Part shown: positions 1 to 4,889 of the stretch, piece by piece
Layout: each line of letters starts with the position of its first letter
How positions within the stretch are numbered: position 1 is the first letter of the stretch
Source of the DNA: Hepatobacter sp965661165
GTDB taxonomy: Bacteria; Pseudomonadota; Alphaproteobacteria; Holosporales; Hepatobacteraceae
NCBI GenBank assembly: GCA_965661165.1
Contig: CBFICL010000041.1
Span: 1-5,103 of the forward strand
Length of the DNA: 5,103 nt
Direction of reading: 5' to 3'
Program-made: the position numbers and the translations under genes
The notes under the pieces: model-generated
The model's input: the letters and a program-made list of their open reading frames with translations, nothing else
Told to the model about the DNA's origin: nothing
Database searches by the model: none

Positions 1-248
1 GCCTCACACCACACCAACGACCCTTGCGACGTCACCCGCACATCTAGGGTCTCCCCACTCGTGGAAATATCTGACGCTTGCATAGCCACCATCACATCTG
101 CGCCCCCCAGCGCACACACCGCGCCCACACACACCCTTTTTAGCACCTCTGCCCCCTTCTGTGAGCGTGCCGGGCCATCCCCTACCCTCTTTGTTGCGAA
201 AAACTGTGTCCCGGCCACGCGCATGCTGCTAAAATCTATAAAAGCCAT
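1..248 (-). CDS. Possible hypothetical protein, 3' end outside window
   Basis: An open frame runs from an ATG at 248 to the left edge: 82 codons plus two bases with no stop. A weak AGGG ribosome-binding match lies six bases before the ATG. The visible protein begins MAFIDFSSMRVAG and has no signal peptide. It has a small hydrophobic, Cys-containing segment around residues 41-56 (VCVGAVCALGGADVMV) and ends in a Ser/Thr/Val-rich stretch that could be beta structure. It contains three cysteines in what is visible, unlike the Cys-free mature proteins of the genes upstream. It is co-directional with them, 92 bases after gene A, but may have its own promoter. I do not recognise it. The high GC makes a chance open frame possible. 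The plus-strand frame over the same bases (61-282) begins with GTG, has no ribosome binding site and is less convincing. Confidence 0.4.
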   Translation of the reverse strand, partial: MAFIDFSSMRVAGTQFFATKRVGDGPARSQKGAEVLKRVCVGAVCALGGADVMVAMQASDISTSGETLDVRVTSQGSLVWCE

Positions 249-277
249 TTTTTACCCTGAGATTGTGTCATTCCCCC

Positions 278-296
278 CTTAAAATATTATTTTAAG
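278..296. repeat. Perfect AT-rich palindrome before the leftmost gene
   Basis: CTTAAAAT at 278-285 is the exact reverse complement of ATTTTAAG at 289-296, with a three-base loop. It lies 30 bases upstream of the ATG at 248, close to where transcription from the candidate promoter at 304-332 would begin. It could be an operator or a small 5' hairpin. On the plus strand it is followed by a T run, but no plus-strand gene leads into it, so a terminator role is less likely. Confidence 0.45.
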
Positions 297-303
297 ACAT
301 TTT

Positions 304-332
304 TTTATATAAAAGAATGGATCAAGGCGCAA
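304..332 (-). promoter_or_regulatory. Candidate promoter for the leftmost gene
   Basis: Read on the minus strand there is TTGCGC (327-332), a 17-base spacer and TATAAA (304-309). The -10 matches the sigma-70 consensus at five of six positions, the -35 at only three of six. The predicted start of transcription falls near 296-298, at the edge of the palindrome at 278-296. If real, it would let the leftmost gene be expressed apart from the A-E unit. The evidence is motif matching only. Confidence 0.3.
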
Positions 333-340
333 AAACAATC

Positions 341-793
341 TTAATGGGGCTTTTTGGGTAGCTTTCTTTTTTTCACAGGCTGTGCGGGTGACAACGCCTG
401 CTTCGCCTTCTTACCTTCAAGAGGTTGCGCCGGCGATAACATCGGCTGTGCGGGTGACAGCGCCTGCTTCACCTTCCTGTCTCCAAGGGGTTGCGCCGGC
501 GATAACATCGGCTGTGCGGAAGACGTTTTTCGCCTTTCGTCTAATCCTTTTCGATAACCGGTTTTATACCCATGATTGTAATGTGTTAAAGCGGTTTTAT
601 TTCCCTCGGTTGCAAGCTTTGAGGGAGCTCCTTCAACCCCGTCTTGATATCCCTTTTTCCTTCCCTCGTCATAAGTCAGCACCTTGGGCGCATCCCTTTC
701 AAAGGATATATCTTTTTCGGGCAGGGCCCATACTTTTGAACTCAACACCGTCACACTGACGGCACACACCATCATCCATACTTTTAACTTCAT
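341..793 (-). CDS. Exported protein with GX3 module and SPAQP repeats (gene A)
   Basis: This 150-residue protein is of unknown function. It starts at 793 behind an AAGGAG ribosome binding site (802-807, eight-base spacing). Residues 1-23 are a Sec-type signal peptide (hydrophobic 5-18, ending VWA before LPEKD), so export is likely. Residues 41-52 and 72-83 form two copies of a YxxGxKxGYxxG motif with glycines every fourth residue, as in helix-packing GX3 repeats. Residues 93-136 are two copies of a 22-residue repeat, followed by a third start, giving five S-[SP]-A-Q-P motifs. The tail is very basic (KKRKLPKKPH). Residues 1-81 are duplicated in gene C, but A lacks C's coiled coil and has the repeat tail instead. 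It is probably the last gene of the E-A unit. The signal peptide, ribosome binding site and paralogue make this strand the coding one, despite open plus-strand frames. Confidence 0.86.
   Translation of the reverse strand: MKLKVWMMVCAVSVTVLSSKVWALPEKDISFERDAPKVLTYDEGRKKGYQDGVEGAPSKLATEGNKTALTHYNHGYKTGYRKGLDERRKTSSAQPMLSPAQPLGDRKVKQALSPAQPMLSPAQPLEGKKAKQALSPAQPVKKRKLPKKPH
378..522 (-). repeat. 66-base tandem repeat encoding the 22-residue repeat of gene A
   Basis: Units lie at 378-443 and 444-509, with seven differences in 66 bases, and a third truncated unit starts at 510. The period is exactly 22 codons, so unit gain or loss keeps the frame. Each unit encodes AQPMLSPAQPL followed by a short charged segment and a second SPAQP. 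Such arrays commonly vary in copy number between strains; that is general knowledge, not shown here. Confidence 0.88.
552..793 (-). repeat. 242-base duplicated module, copy in gene A
   Basis: This block aligns without gaps to 2274-2515 in gene C, with 20 mismatches counted by eye (about 92% identity). It covers the start codon, the signal peptide and the GX3 module, through residue 80 and into codon 81. Similarity stops shortly after, where A turns into its SPAQP tail and C into its coiled coil. A 61-base stretch in the middle has no mismatch at all. Confidence 0.93.
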
Positions 794-801
794 ACCTCAC
801 A

Positions 802-807
802 CTCCTT
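802..807 (-). promoter_or_regulatory. Ribosome binding site of gene A
   Basis: AAGGAG on the minus strand lies eight bases before the ATG at 793. It sits in the context AGGAGTGT, which is also found before genes B and C. A TATAGGAT element at 817-824 upstream is also present before gene C (2543-2550). It may be a leftover of the duplicated upstream region or a weak -10. Confidence 0.75.
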
Positions 808-859
808 AACCTTGATATCCTATACAAAACACACCTACACCCGCAGCCAACACAAACAA

Positions 860-1411
860 TCAGCGACGATCTGATCCAGAAAACTCTCCTTCCTTTTTTT
901 CGATTGATATTACTTTGCCCAAAGGGTTGTTTATGAACACTTTCAGTTTTTTCTGTTTTTCCTCAGCCTCTTTGCGCCCCCTAAGGAGAGCGGGATTGGC
1001 CCCCCCCTTGGAAGGCCTCGCCTTGCGGTGCAACCACGGCGCGCGAGCCTTTTTGGGCAAAGGTCGGGCATAGCGCGGCAAGGGATGGCCATAATGCAGC
1101 TTGCCATACACAGGTGGCCGCGCCCACGGATCATGCGGGACAGAACCTTTGACACGGTGTGGCCCGTTTCGCGCCGTATACCCGGTGGCCTTGGACAGGT
1201 CCGTTATGGGTGCCCCTGGTTTTTCCTTTGGGGTTGTCCTTGGATGTTCACCAAGGGCTGTCTCTGGATGAGCTGCTGTGTGTATCCCGGCCGTGTCAGC
1301 GGCTTCAAGCCTCAAAGCACCGCCAGGCAAACCGCCACCAAGGCTCAGCAGCCCCCCCAACAACGCGACCCTTACCAGCGCGACCTTTATCTTTATGCTG
1401 TCACCTCTCAT
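860..1411 (-). CDS. Exported basic Pro/Gly-rich protein (gene B)
   Basis: This is a 183-residue protein of unknown function. The frame is open back to 1465, but the ATG at 1411 is chosen because a strong AAGGAG lies six bases before it and because it gives a proper signal peptide: basic MRGDSIKIK, hydrophobic 10-30, cleavage near LEA-ADT (residue 37). The mature part is rich in Pro, Arg, Lys, His and Gly (for example residues 93-130) and looks disordered. Residues 148-176 are charged and probably helical, and contain LKVFINN (156-162), which resembles GLEVFVNK (154-161) in gene C. There are no cysteines. The strongly positive charge could suit binding to nucleic acid, lipopolysaccharide or another anionic partner, but that is inference. 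Runs of eight G (1000-1007) and seven G (1352-1358) on the coding strand are unusual. It lies between C (117 bases upstream) and A (66 bases downstream). Confidence 0.76.
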   Translation of the reverse strand: MRGDSIKIKVALVRVALLGGLLSLGGGLPGGALRLEAADTAGIHTAAHPETALGEHPRTTPKEKPGAPITDLSKATGYTARNGPHRVKGSVPHDPWARPPVYGKLHYGHPLPRYARPLPKKARAPWLHRKARPSKGGANPALLRGRKEAEEKQKKLKVFINNPLGKVISIEKKEGEFSGSDRR

Positions 1412-1417
1412 AATACA

Positions 1418-1423
1418 CTCCTT
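1418..1423 (-). promoter_or_regulatory. Ribosome binding site that sets the start of gene B
   Basis: AAGGAG lies six bases before the ATG at 1411. The alternative upstream ATG at 1465 has no comparable site and would add 18 residues in front of the signal peptide. Confidence 0.75.
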
Positions 1424-1528
1424 GATAACCACCGCGCCGACCGCCCCCCTTTGTGTTGAGAACATTCAAGTACCCCATCGCCATTACCTGGGCATCATCG
1501 CCGCAACGGCTGCAACTCACTCAGCAAC

Positions 1529-2515
1529 CTATCTCCTTGCTGCAGAAATTCCCCCTGCACGCCATGATTCATGATCAGCCCTTAAACTGACAACGGCCTT
1601 ATGTATCTGTTCAATCTCCCCTGCCAGTTCTTTGATATTTTCGCTTTGTTCCCTTATAACCTCCTGCTTGCGTGCTAAAGCGTCTTTATGGACGTTTTCA
1701 CCTTTCCTTTTTTCTTCAGCAAATCGTCTTTCCCTTTGATCAGCCTCAGCCAAAAGCTCTCTTACTCTCTCCTTTAACTGGGTATTAACTTGTTCTTGAC
1801 GCTCGATCTCCCGCTCCCGAGCTTTTATTTTGTCCTCTTTAGCTTCCGATGCGCGGGCATGTGCCTCATCTTTTCTCGCTAAGGCTTGTTGATGGTTTCG
1901 TTCAGCTGCTGCAGCCTCTTTGTGAAGTTGATCTATCTCTTTTTCCTTTGCCTTCACTTTTTCTTCGGCTCTATCAAGTAATTGCGTGAGGGCTGCATTG
2001 TTCTTTTTGGCACTCTCTTCCTCCTTCTTGCCCTTGTTAACAAAAACTTCCAATCCCTTACCTATCCGCGCCAATTTTTGCTCTGCGTCAGTGTAATGGC
2101 CATGCATAGTATCAGACATCCTACCCCGAGCATGTATGCTTGATGAGGAAAGAGGGGGGGCAAGGTTCTCTGCGCTTAAAGGAACATCACCAGGCTTTGG
2201 CTGAAGTGGATGATCGACCAAATGACTTTTTGTTTCCTCTTCTTTTTGCTGCTTAGCAACTTCTTTGCCTACACGATAACCGGTTTTATACCCATTATTG
2301 TAATGTTTTAAAGCGTTTTTATTTCCCCTGGTTGCAAACTTCCGGGGAACTCCCTCAACCCCGTCTTGATATCCCTTTTTCCTTCCCTCGTCATAAGTCA
2401 GCACCTTGGGCGCATCTCTTTCAGAGGATATATCTTTTTCGGGCAAGGCCCATACCTTTGAACTCAACACCGTCACACTGACGGCACACACCATCATCCA
2501 CAAACCTAACTTCAT
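1529..2515 (-). CDS. Exported coiled-coil protein with GX3 module (gene C)
   Basis: This is a 328-residue protein of unknown function. It starts at 2515 behind AGGAG (2524-2528, eight-base spacing). Residues 1-23 are a signal peptide nearly identical to that of gene A. Residues 41-52 and 72-83 are the paired YxxGxKxGYxxG motifs shared with A. Residues 84-140 are a polar, Pro/Ser-rich linker. Residues 154-161 (GLEVFVNK) resemble a motif of gene B. From about 165 to 315 the sequence is a long Glu/Lys/Arg/Ala-rich helix with heptad-like spacing, clearly a coiled coil, ending in a short Gly/Ala/Arg tail. The mature protein has no cysteine. It is likely a rod-shaped oligomer acting outside the cytoplasm. 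The coiled coil itself is too generic to infer a family. It follows D by 58 bases, so co-transcription is likely. Confidence 0.9.
   Translation of the reverse strand: MKLGLWMMVCAVSVTVLSSKVWALPEKDISSERDAPKVLTYDEGRKKGYQDGVEGVPRKFATRGNKNALKHYNNGYKTGYRVGKEVAKQQKEEETKSHLVDHPLQPKPGDVPLSAENLAPPLSSSSIHARGRMSDTMHGHYTDAEQKLARIGKGLEVFVNKGKKEEESAKKNNAALTQLLDRAEEKVKAKEKEIDQLHKEAAAAERNHQQALARKDEAHARASEAKEDKIKAREREIERQEQVNTQLKERVRELLAEADQRERRFAEEKRKGENVHKDALARKQEVIREQSENIKELAGEIEQIHKAVVSLRADHESWRAGGISAARR
2274..2515 (-). repeat. 242-base duplicated module, copy in gene C
   Basis: This is the partner of 552-793. It has the same length, 20 mismatches and no indels. By codon, 4 differences are synonymous and 16 change amino acids. 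The amino acid changes cluster at residues 56-74, between the two GX3 motifs, while residues 32-55 are unchanged. Confidence 0.93.
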
Positions 2516-2573
2516 AATCTACACTCCTGACAATAGCAACCAATCCTATAACCCTGCTCAAATTTCATGTTAT

Positions 2574-4004
2574 CTAGGCATTGTGTGCACTTTTCTTCAT
2601 CATTTCTTGAGCTTTGGCATGAGCTTTTCCAGCACGTTCTTCAAGGTGATCCAGCCTAGACCCTACAGCATCCTCAACCTCATCGGCATTACTGAGTGCA
2701 GCATCTCGGGTTGCCCTCATCTCACTATGTTCTTTTTTCCATTGTTTATTTTTTTCCTCAACCTCTTTGCGGCGCTCTTCTTCTTGCTTAAGCTTTTCTT
2801 CAATCTCGCTGTAAGTTGTCTTTGTGAGCCTAGTTTGCTGTTCAAGCTTTGCCTCCAGATCGGCGATTTTGGCCGCAGTCTCTTTGTCATCATGCGCATG
2901 ACCTTCACGAAGCTTCTCATTCTCCTGTTGCTCCAGCGCAGAAACCCTCTCTTTTTCATCACGCATGTCATCAACCTCCGCCTTTAGCCTGCTGATCTTT
3001 TCCCGTTCAGACGCTTTGAGCTCTTCTTTCTCACCCGTTAAAGTCGCTATTTCCTTCTGTGCTTCCTGCAGAGCCTGATCATTTTCATGGCCCCATTTGG
3101 CAAATTTATTTCTTTCCTTAAGGACAGCCTCATGTTCGGCCAAAAGCGTACGATGCTCGTTTATGAGACTCGCAAGCGCTTCTGTGCTCGCCGCCAATTC
3201 GGCCTTCATCTCGCCATTGCTTTCATCAAGCTTTTGCTTTTCTTTGTTGGTAAGGAGATGCTTTTTGATCAGGACTTTCTCACGCGCGTTGGCGTTCTCT
3301 AAACGCTTTTTATAGGCAGCTTGAAGCTCCTCCAATTTCTGATCATACGTCCTTAATTTGTCTTCTGATATCACCCTTCCGCGGGTCTGTTCTTCCTTTT
3401 CGTGCTCTAATTTCTGTATGTACGCATTTAGACCTTCCATCTCTTCTCGATACGTATGTATGATCTCCGCGATATAGGCGCCGGAGCTGGCTTCGAAGTC
3501 TTGCATAGCTTGGGCGTGCGTTGCCCTTTGTTGATCCAACGCCTCCTCATGCTGAGCCCGAAGTGCTGCAAGGTCAGGGTGGTCTAAGGCTGGGTGTGCT
3601 GCCCCCCCAAAGGTAAGGGCGCGTTGGGCACGTGGCCGGGTGTTTACAGAGCTGGTAGCTCCTCTTTCCGGCGTTGGGGCCCCAGTCGCGTGATGGGGTC
3701 GTCTGGGAGGCGTGGCCAGCCCGCCATAAGGCACGATGTGATGTGCTCCTTCTTGACGAAGGCCCCCAGCTGCAGCAGCCGCTGCATGAGCACCAAGGAT
3801 ACCGCCTGGATGACCATGACCGGCGGCAGGGTACGGGGCATAGCGGACACCGTGCCCGCTGCGGGGGCCTTGGCCTTTGGCTCTTTTGGCATTTAGATAA
3901 TCTTGCGTACCAAAGCCGGCATAGGCCTCAAGCGTGTGAAAAGAAGCGGTGCTGAGCACAAAGGCCAGCAGCGCCGTGAGGGGGGCTTTCATTTTGTTTG
4001 TCAT
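2574..4004 (-). CDS. Exported long coiled-coil protein with IVPYG motif (gene D)
   Basis: This is a 476-residue protein of unknown function. The start is ATG 4004, six bases after AAAGGA. A TTG at 4010 is in frame but too close to that site. Residues 1-27 are a signal peptide (cleavage near TLEA-YAGFG). Residues 28-40 (YAGFGTQDYLNAK) match gene E. Residues 41-140 are Gly/Ala/His/Pro-rich, including an Ala run (74-79) and LxQExxHxIVPYG at 82-94, also shared with E. From about 143 to 470 the protein is an almost continuous coiled coil rich in Glu, Lys, Gln and Ala, with only short breaks. This resembles the overall plan of rod-like surface or secreted proteins, and also chance similarity to myosin/SMC-like rods, but there is no ATPase motif. 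There is no cysteine anywhere. It lies 50 bases after E and 58 before C, so it is likely in one transcript. Confidence 0.92.
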   Translation of the reverse strand: MTNKMKAPLTALLAFVLSTASFHTLEAYAGFGTQDYLNAKRAKGQGPRSGHGVRYAPYPAAGHGHPGGILGAHAAAAAAGGLRQEGAHHIVPYGGLATPPRRPHHATGAPTPERGATSSVNTRPRAQRALTFGGAAHPALDHPDLAALRAQHEEALDQQRATHAQAMQDFEASSGAYIAEIIHTYREEMEGLNAYIQKLEHEKEEQTRGRVISEDKLRTYDQKLEELQAAYKKRLENANAREKVLIKKHLLTNKEKQKLDESNGEMKAELAASTEALASLINEHRTLLAEHEAVLKERNKFAKWGHENDQALQEAQKEIATLTGEKEELKASEREKISRLKAEVDDMRDEKERVSALEQQENEKLREGHAHDDKETAAKIADLEAKLEQQTRLTKTTYSEIEEKLKQEEERRKEVEEKNKQWKKEHSEMRATRDAALSNADEVEDAVGSRLDHLEERAGKAHAKAQEMMKKSAHNA

Positions 4005-4018
4005 GATCAATCCTTTCT
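3925..4018 (-). repeat. 94-base near-identical leader module, copy at gene D
   Basis: This block matches 4662-4755 at 93 of 94 bases. It spans the ribosome binding site, the start codon and the whole signal-peptide coding region. The single difference changes residue 7 (Ala in D, Thr in E). Just inside the mature protein the copies differ by a three-base indel (an extra Arg in E) and then diverge. Confidence 0.95.
4011..4016 (-). promoter_or_regulatory. Ribosome binding site of gene D
   Basis: AAAGGA lies six bases before ATG 4004, with the palindrome TGATCA overlapping the start codon. The same arrangement precedes gene E. This site decides against the in-frame TTG at 4010, which would leave no spacing. 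Confidence 0.75.
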
Positions 4019-4051
4019 TAAACGTAGCGCTGAGGCCTAAAGGGCGTTAAG
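4017..4051. repeat. Imperfect inverted repeat in the E-D gap
   Basis: CTTAAACG (4017-4024) pairs with CGTTAAG (4045-4051) with one bulged base. The 20-base loop contains AGCGCT and AGGCCT palindromes. It lies between the stop of E and the ribosome binding site of D, and touches the latter. It could tune D translation or message stability, but the stem is weak. Confidence 0.25.
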
Positions 4052-4054
4052 CCA

Positions 4055-4741
4055 TCACCCATGGCCGCCGTGTGCATGATCACCGTCTGCATGAGCATCA
4101 TGGCCACTGCCTGCATGGCCACCTGAAGAAACCAAGCTGCGCGTGCTACGCTCCATACTCCTTAAGCGCTCATTGACGCTGTCAAATGCTGCCTGGTGGC
4201 GCTGTGCTTGGGCTGCTAATTCTGCCCGGTGGTGCTGTGCTTGGGCTGCTAATTCTGCCCGGTGTTGCTGTGCTTGGGTTGCCATCGCTGCCTGGTGGTA
4301 ATCATAAAAAAATCCTGCAGCATGACGAAAATCTGATCTAGAGAATACCCTTTCATCTTCATCAGCAGAACCTTGGTGATGTGGTGCGGGGCGTGTGGAC
4401 GAAAGCGGTGGGATAGCATGATGACGATGAAAGGAATCCCTTGAAGACCGACCGTAGGGAACGATGAGATGTTCGTCTTCTTGATGAAGGGGGCCAACTG
4501 CGGCATGACCACCGTGTGCATGACCGCCATCTCTTTCAGCAAACAATCGATCAAGACCAAGATCATGCGGCACATCCGCATGCCTTCCATGGGCACCGGA
4601 TTTGCTGCGAGGAAGTCCTTTGGCTTTCAGATAGCTGTCTGTACCAAAACCAGCATAGCGAGCCTCAAGCGTGTGAAAAGAAGCGGTGCTGAGCACAAAG
4701 GCCAGCAGCGCCGTGAGGGGGGTTTTCATTTTGTTTGTCAT
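4055..4741 (-). CDS. Exported His-rich protein with 11-residue repeats (gene E)
   Basis: This is a 228-residue protein of unknown function. The frame is open to 4855, but ATG 4741 is the start: it lies six bases after AAAGGA, begins a signal peptide (1-28), and is the start shared with D. Residues 29-42 (YAGFGTDSYLKAKG) match D. Residues 72-82 are His/Gly-rich, and 85-97 hold LxQExxHxIVPYG as in D. Residues 104-125 are His/Pro-rich. Residues 148-190 form Gln/Ala/His-rich 11-residue repeats (AELAAQAQHHR type), probably a helix with hendecad rather than heptad periodicity. The last 22 residues are Gly/His/Asp-rich (GHDAHADGDHAHGGHG), a plausible metal-binding tail by composition only. There is no cysteine. 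It is the first gene of the co-directional set and a shorter paralogue of D in which the long coiled coil is replaced. Confidence 0.88.
   Translation of the reverse strand: MTNKMKTPLTALLAFVLSTASFHTLEARYAGFGTDSYLKAKGLPRSKSGAHGRHADVPHDLGLDRLFAERDGGHAHGGHAAVGPLHQEDEHLIVPYGRSSRDSFHRHHAIPPLSSTRPAPHHQGSADEDERVFSRSDFRHAAGFFYDYHQAAMATQAQQHRAELAAQAQHHRAELAAQAQRHQAAFDSVNERLRSMERSTRSLVSSGGHAGSGHDAHADGDHAHGGHG
4213..4278 (-). repeat. 33-base tandem repeat encoding hendecads in gene E
   Basis: Units at 4213-4245 and 4246-4278 differ at one base in 33. Degenerate partial units flank them (about 4192-4212 and 4279-4300). Each unit encodes 11 residues with Ala at core-like positions and paired Gln/His. The exact multiple of three keeps the frame if copy number changes. 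Confidence 0.88.
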
Positions 4742-4755
4742 GATCAATCCTTTCT
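4662..4755 (-). repeat. 94-base near-identical leader module, copy at gene E
   Basis: This is the partner of 3925-4018 with one mismatch. It includes the ribosome binding site at 4748-4753 and the signal peptide. Because the identity reaches beyond the coding sequence, it is DNA duplication or gene conversion rather than convergence of signal peptides. Confidence 0.95.
4748..4753 (-). promoter_or_regulatory. Ribosome binding site that sets the start of gene E
   Basis: AAAGGA lies six bases before ATG 4741. The upstream ATG at 4855 would add 38 residues in front of the signal peptide and has no equivalent in gene D. Confidence 0.75.
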
Positions 4756-4805
4756 GAACCAGCTTTGAGAAGGAGGCGGTGAAACTGCTGTGGCCTGAGC
4801 AATGT

Positions 4806-4842
4806 CGGGGCAAGGCCAGAGCCTTGAAACCTTTTGTCCCCG
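4806..4842. promoter_or_regulatory. Nested inverted repeat in the leader of gene E
   Basis: CAAGGC (4811-4816) pairs with GCCTTG (4821-4826) around a CAGA loop. Enclosing it, CGGGG (4806-4810) pairs with CCCCG (4838-4842). It starts 64 bases before the ATG of E, so it would be in the 5' leader if transcription starts in the AT-rich region. On the plus strand a run of six T follows, giving a terminator-like look, but no plus-strand gene leads into it. Leader structure is favoured, and the role is unknown. Confidence 0.4.
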
Positions 4843-4889
4843 CGTTTTTTGCCAAAAACCTTGTGTTGTCACCCTTGCTGTCATCCTCT

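Noticed and set aside
61..282. Plus-strand open frame of 73 codons starting with GTG
   Set aside because: It has no ribosome binding site, a Thr/Pro/His-rich composition typical of the antisense of a GC-rich gene, and overlaps a minus-strand frame with an ATG and a weak binding site.
378..522. The tandem repeat as a CRISPR array
   Set aside because: Units are directly abutting, divergent and in frame with a protein. There are no unique spacers.
382..759. Plus-strand open frame over gene A, including the tandem repeat
   Set aside because: It is the antisense of a gene with signal peptide, strong ribosome binding site and a paralogue. The repeat simply keeps all frames open.
1028..1574. Several plus-strand frames over gene B
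   Set aside because: They lack ribosome binding sites and recognisable content. The minus frame has AAGGAG and a signal peptide.
2406..2987. Plus-strand frame of 193 codons that looks like a membrane protein (Phe/Leu-rich)
   Set aside because: The hydrophobicity is the antisense image of Glu/Lys-rich coiled-coil codons of gene D. It bridges the D-C gap and has no ribosome binding site.
2574..3575. Gene D as an SMC, myosin or other ATPase-like rod protein
   Set aside because: There is no Walker A or B motif, and a signal peptide places it outside the cytoplasm. The resemblance is only coiled-coil composition.
4806..4850. Plus-strand intrinsic terminator (hairpin plus six T)
   Set aside because: No plus-strand gene leads into it. 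The long asymmetric internal loop weakens the stem.
4742..4855. N-terminal extension of gene E to the ATG at 4855
   Set aside because: It would bury the signal peptide behind 38 residues. The ribosome binding site and start at 4741 are shared almost base for base with gene D.
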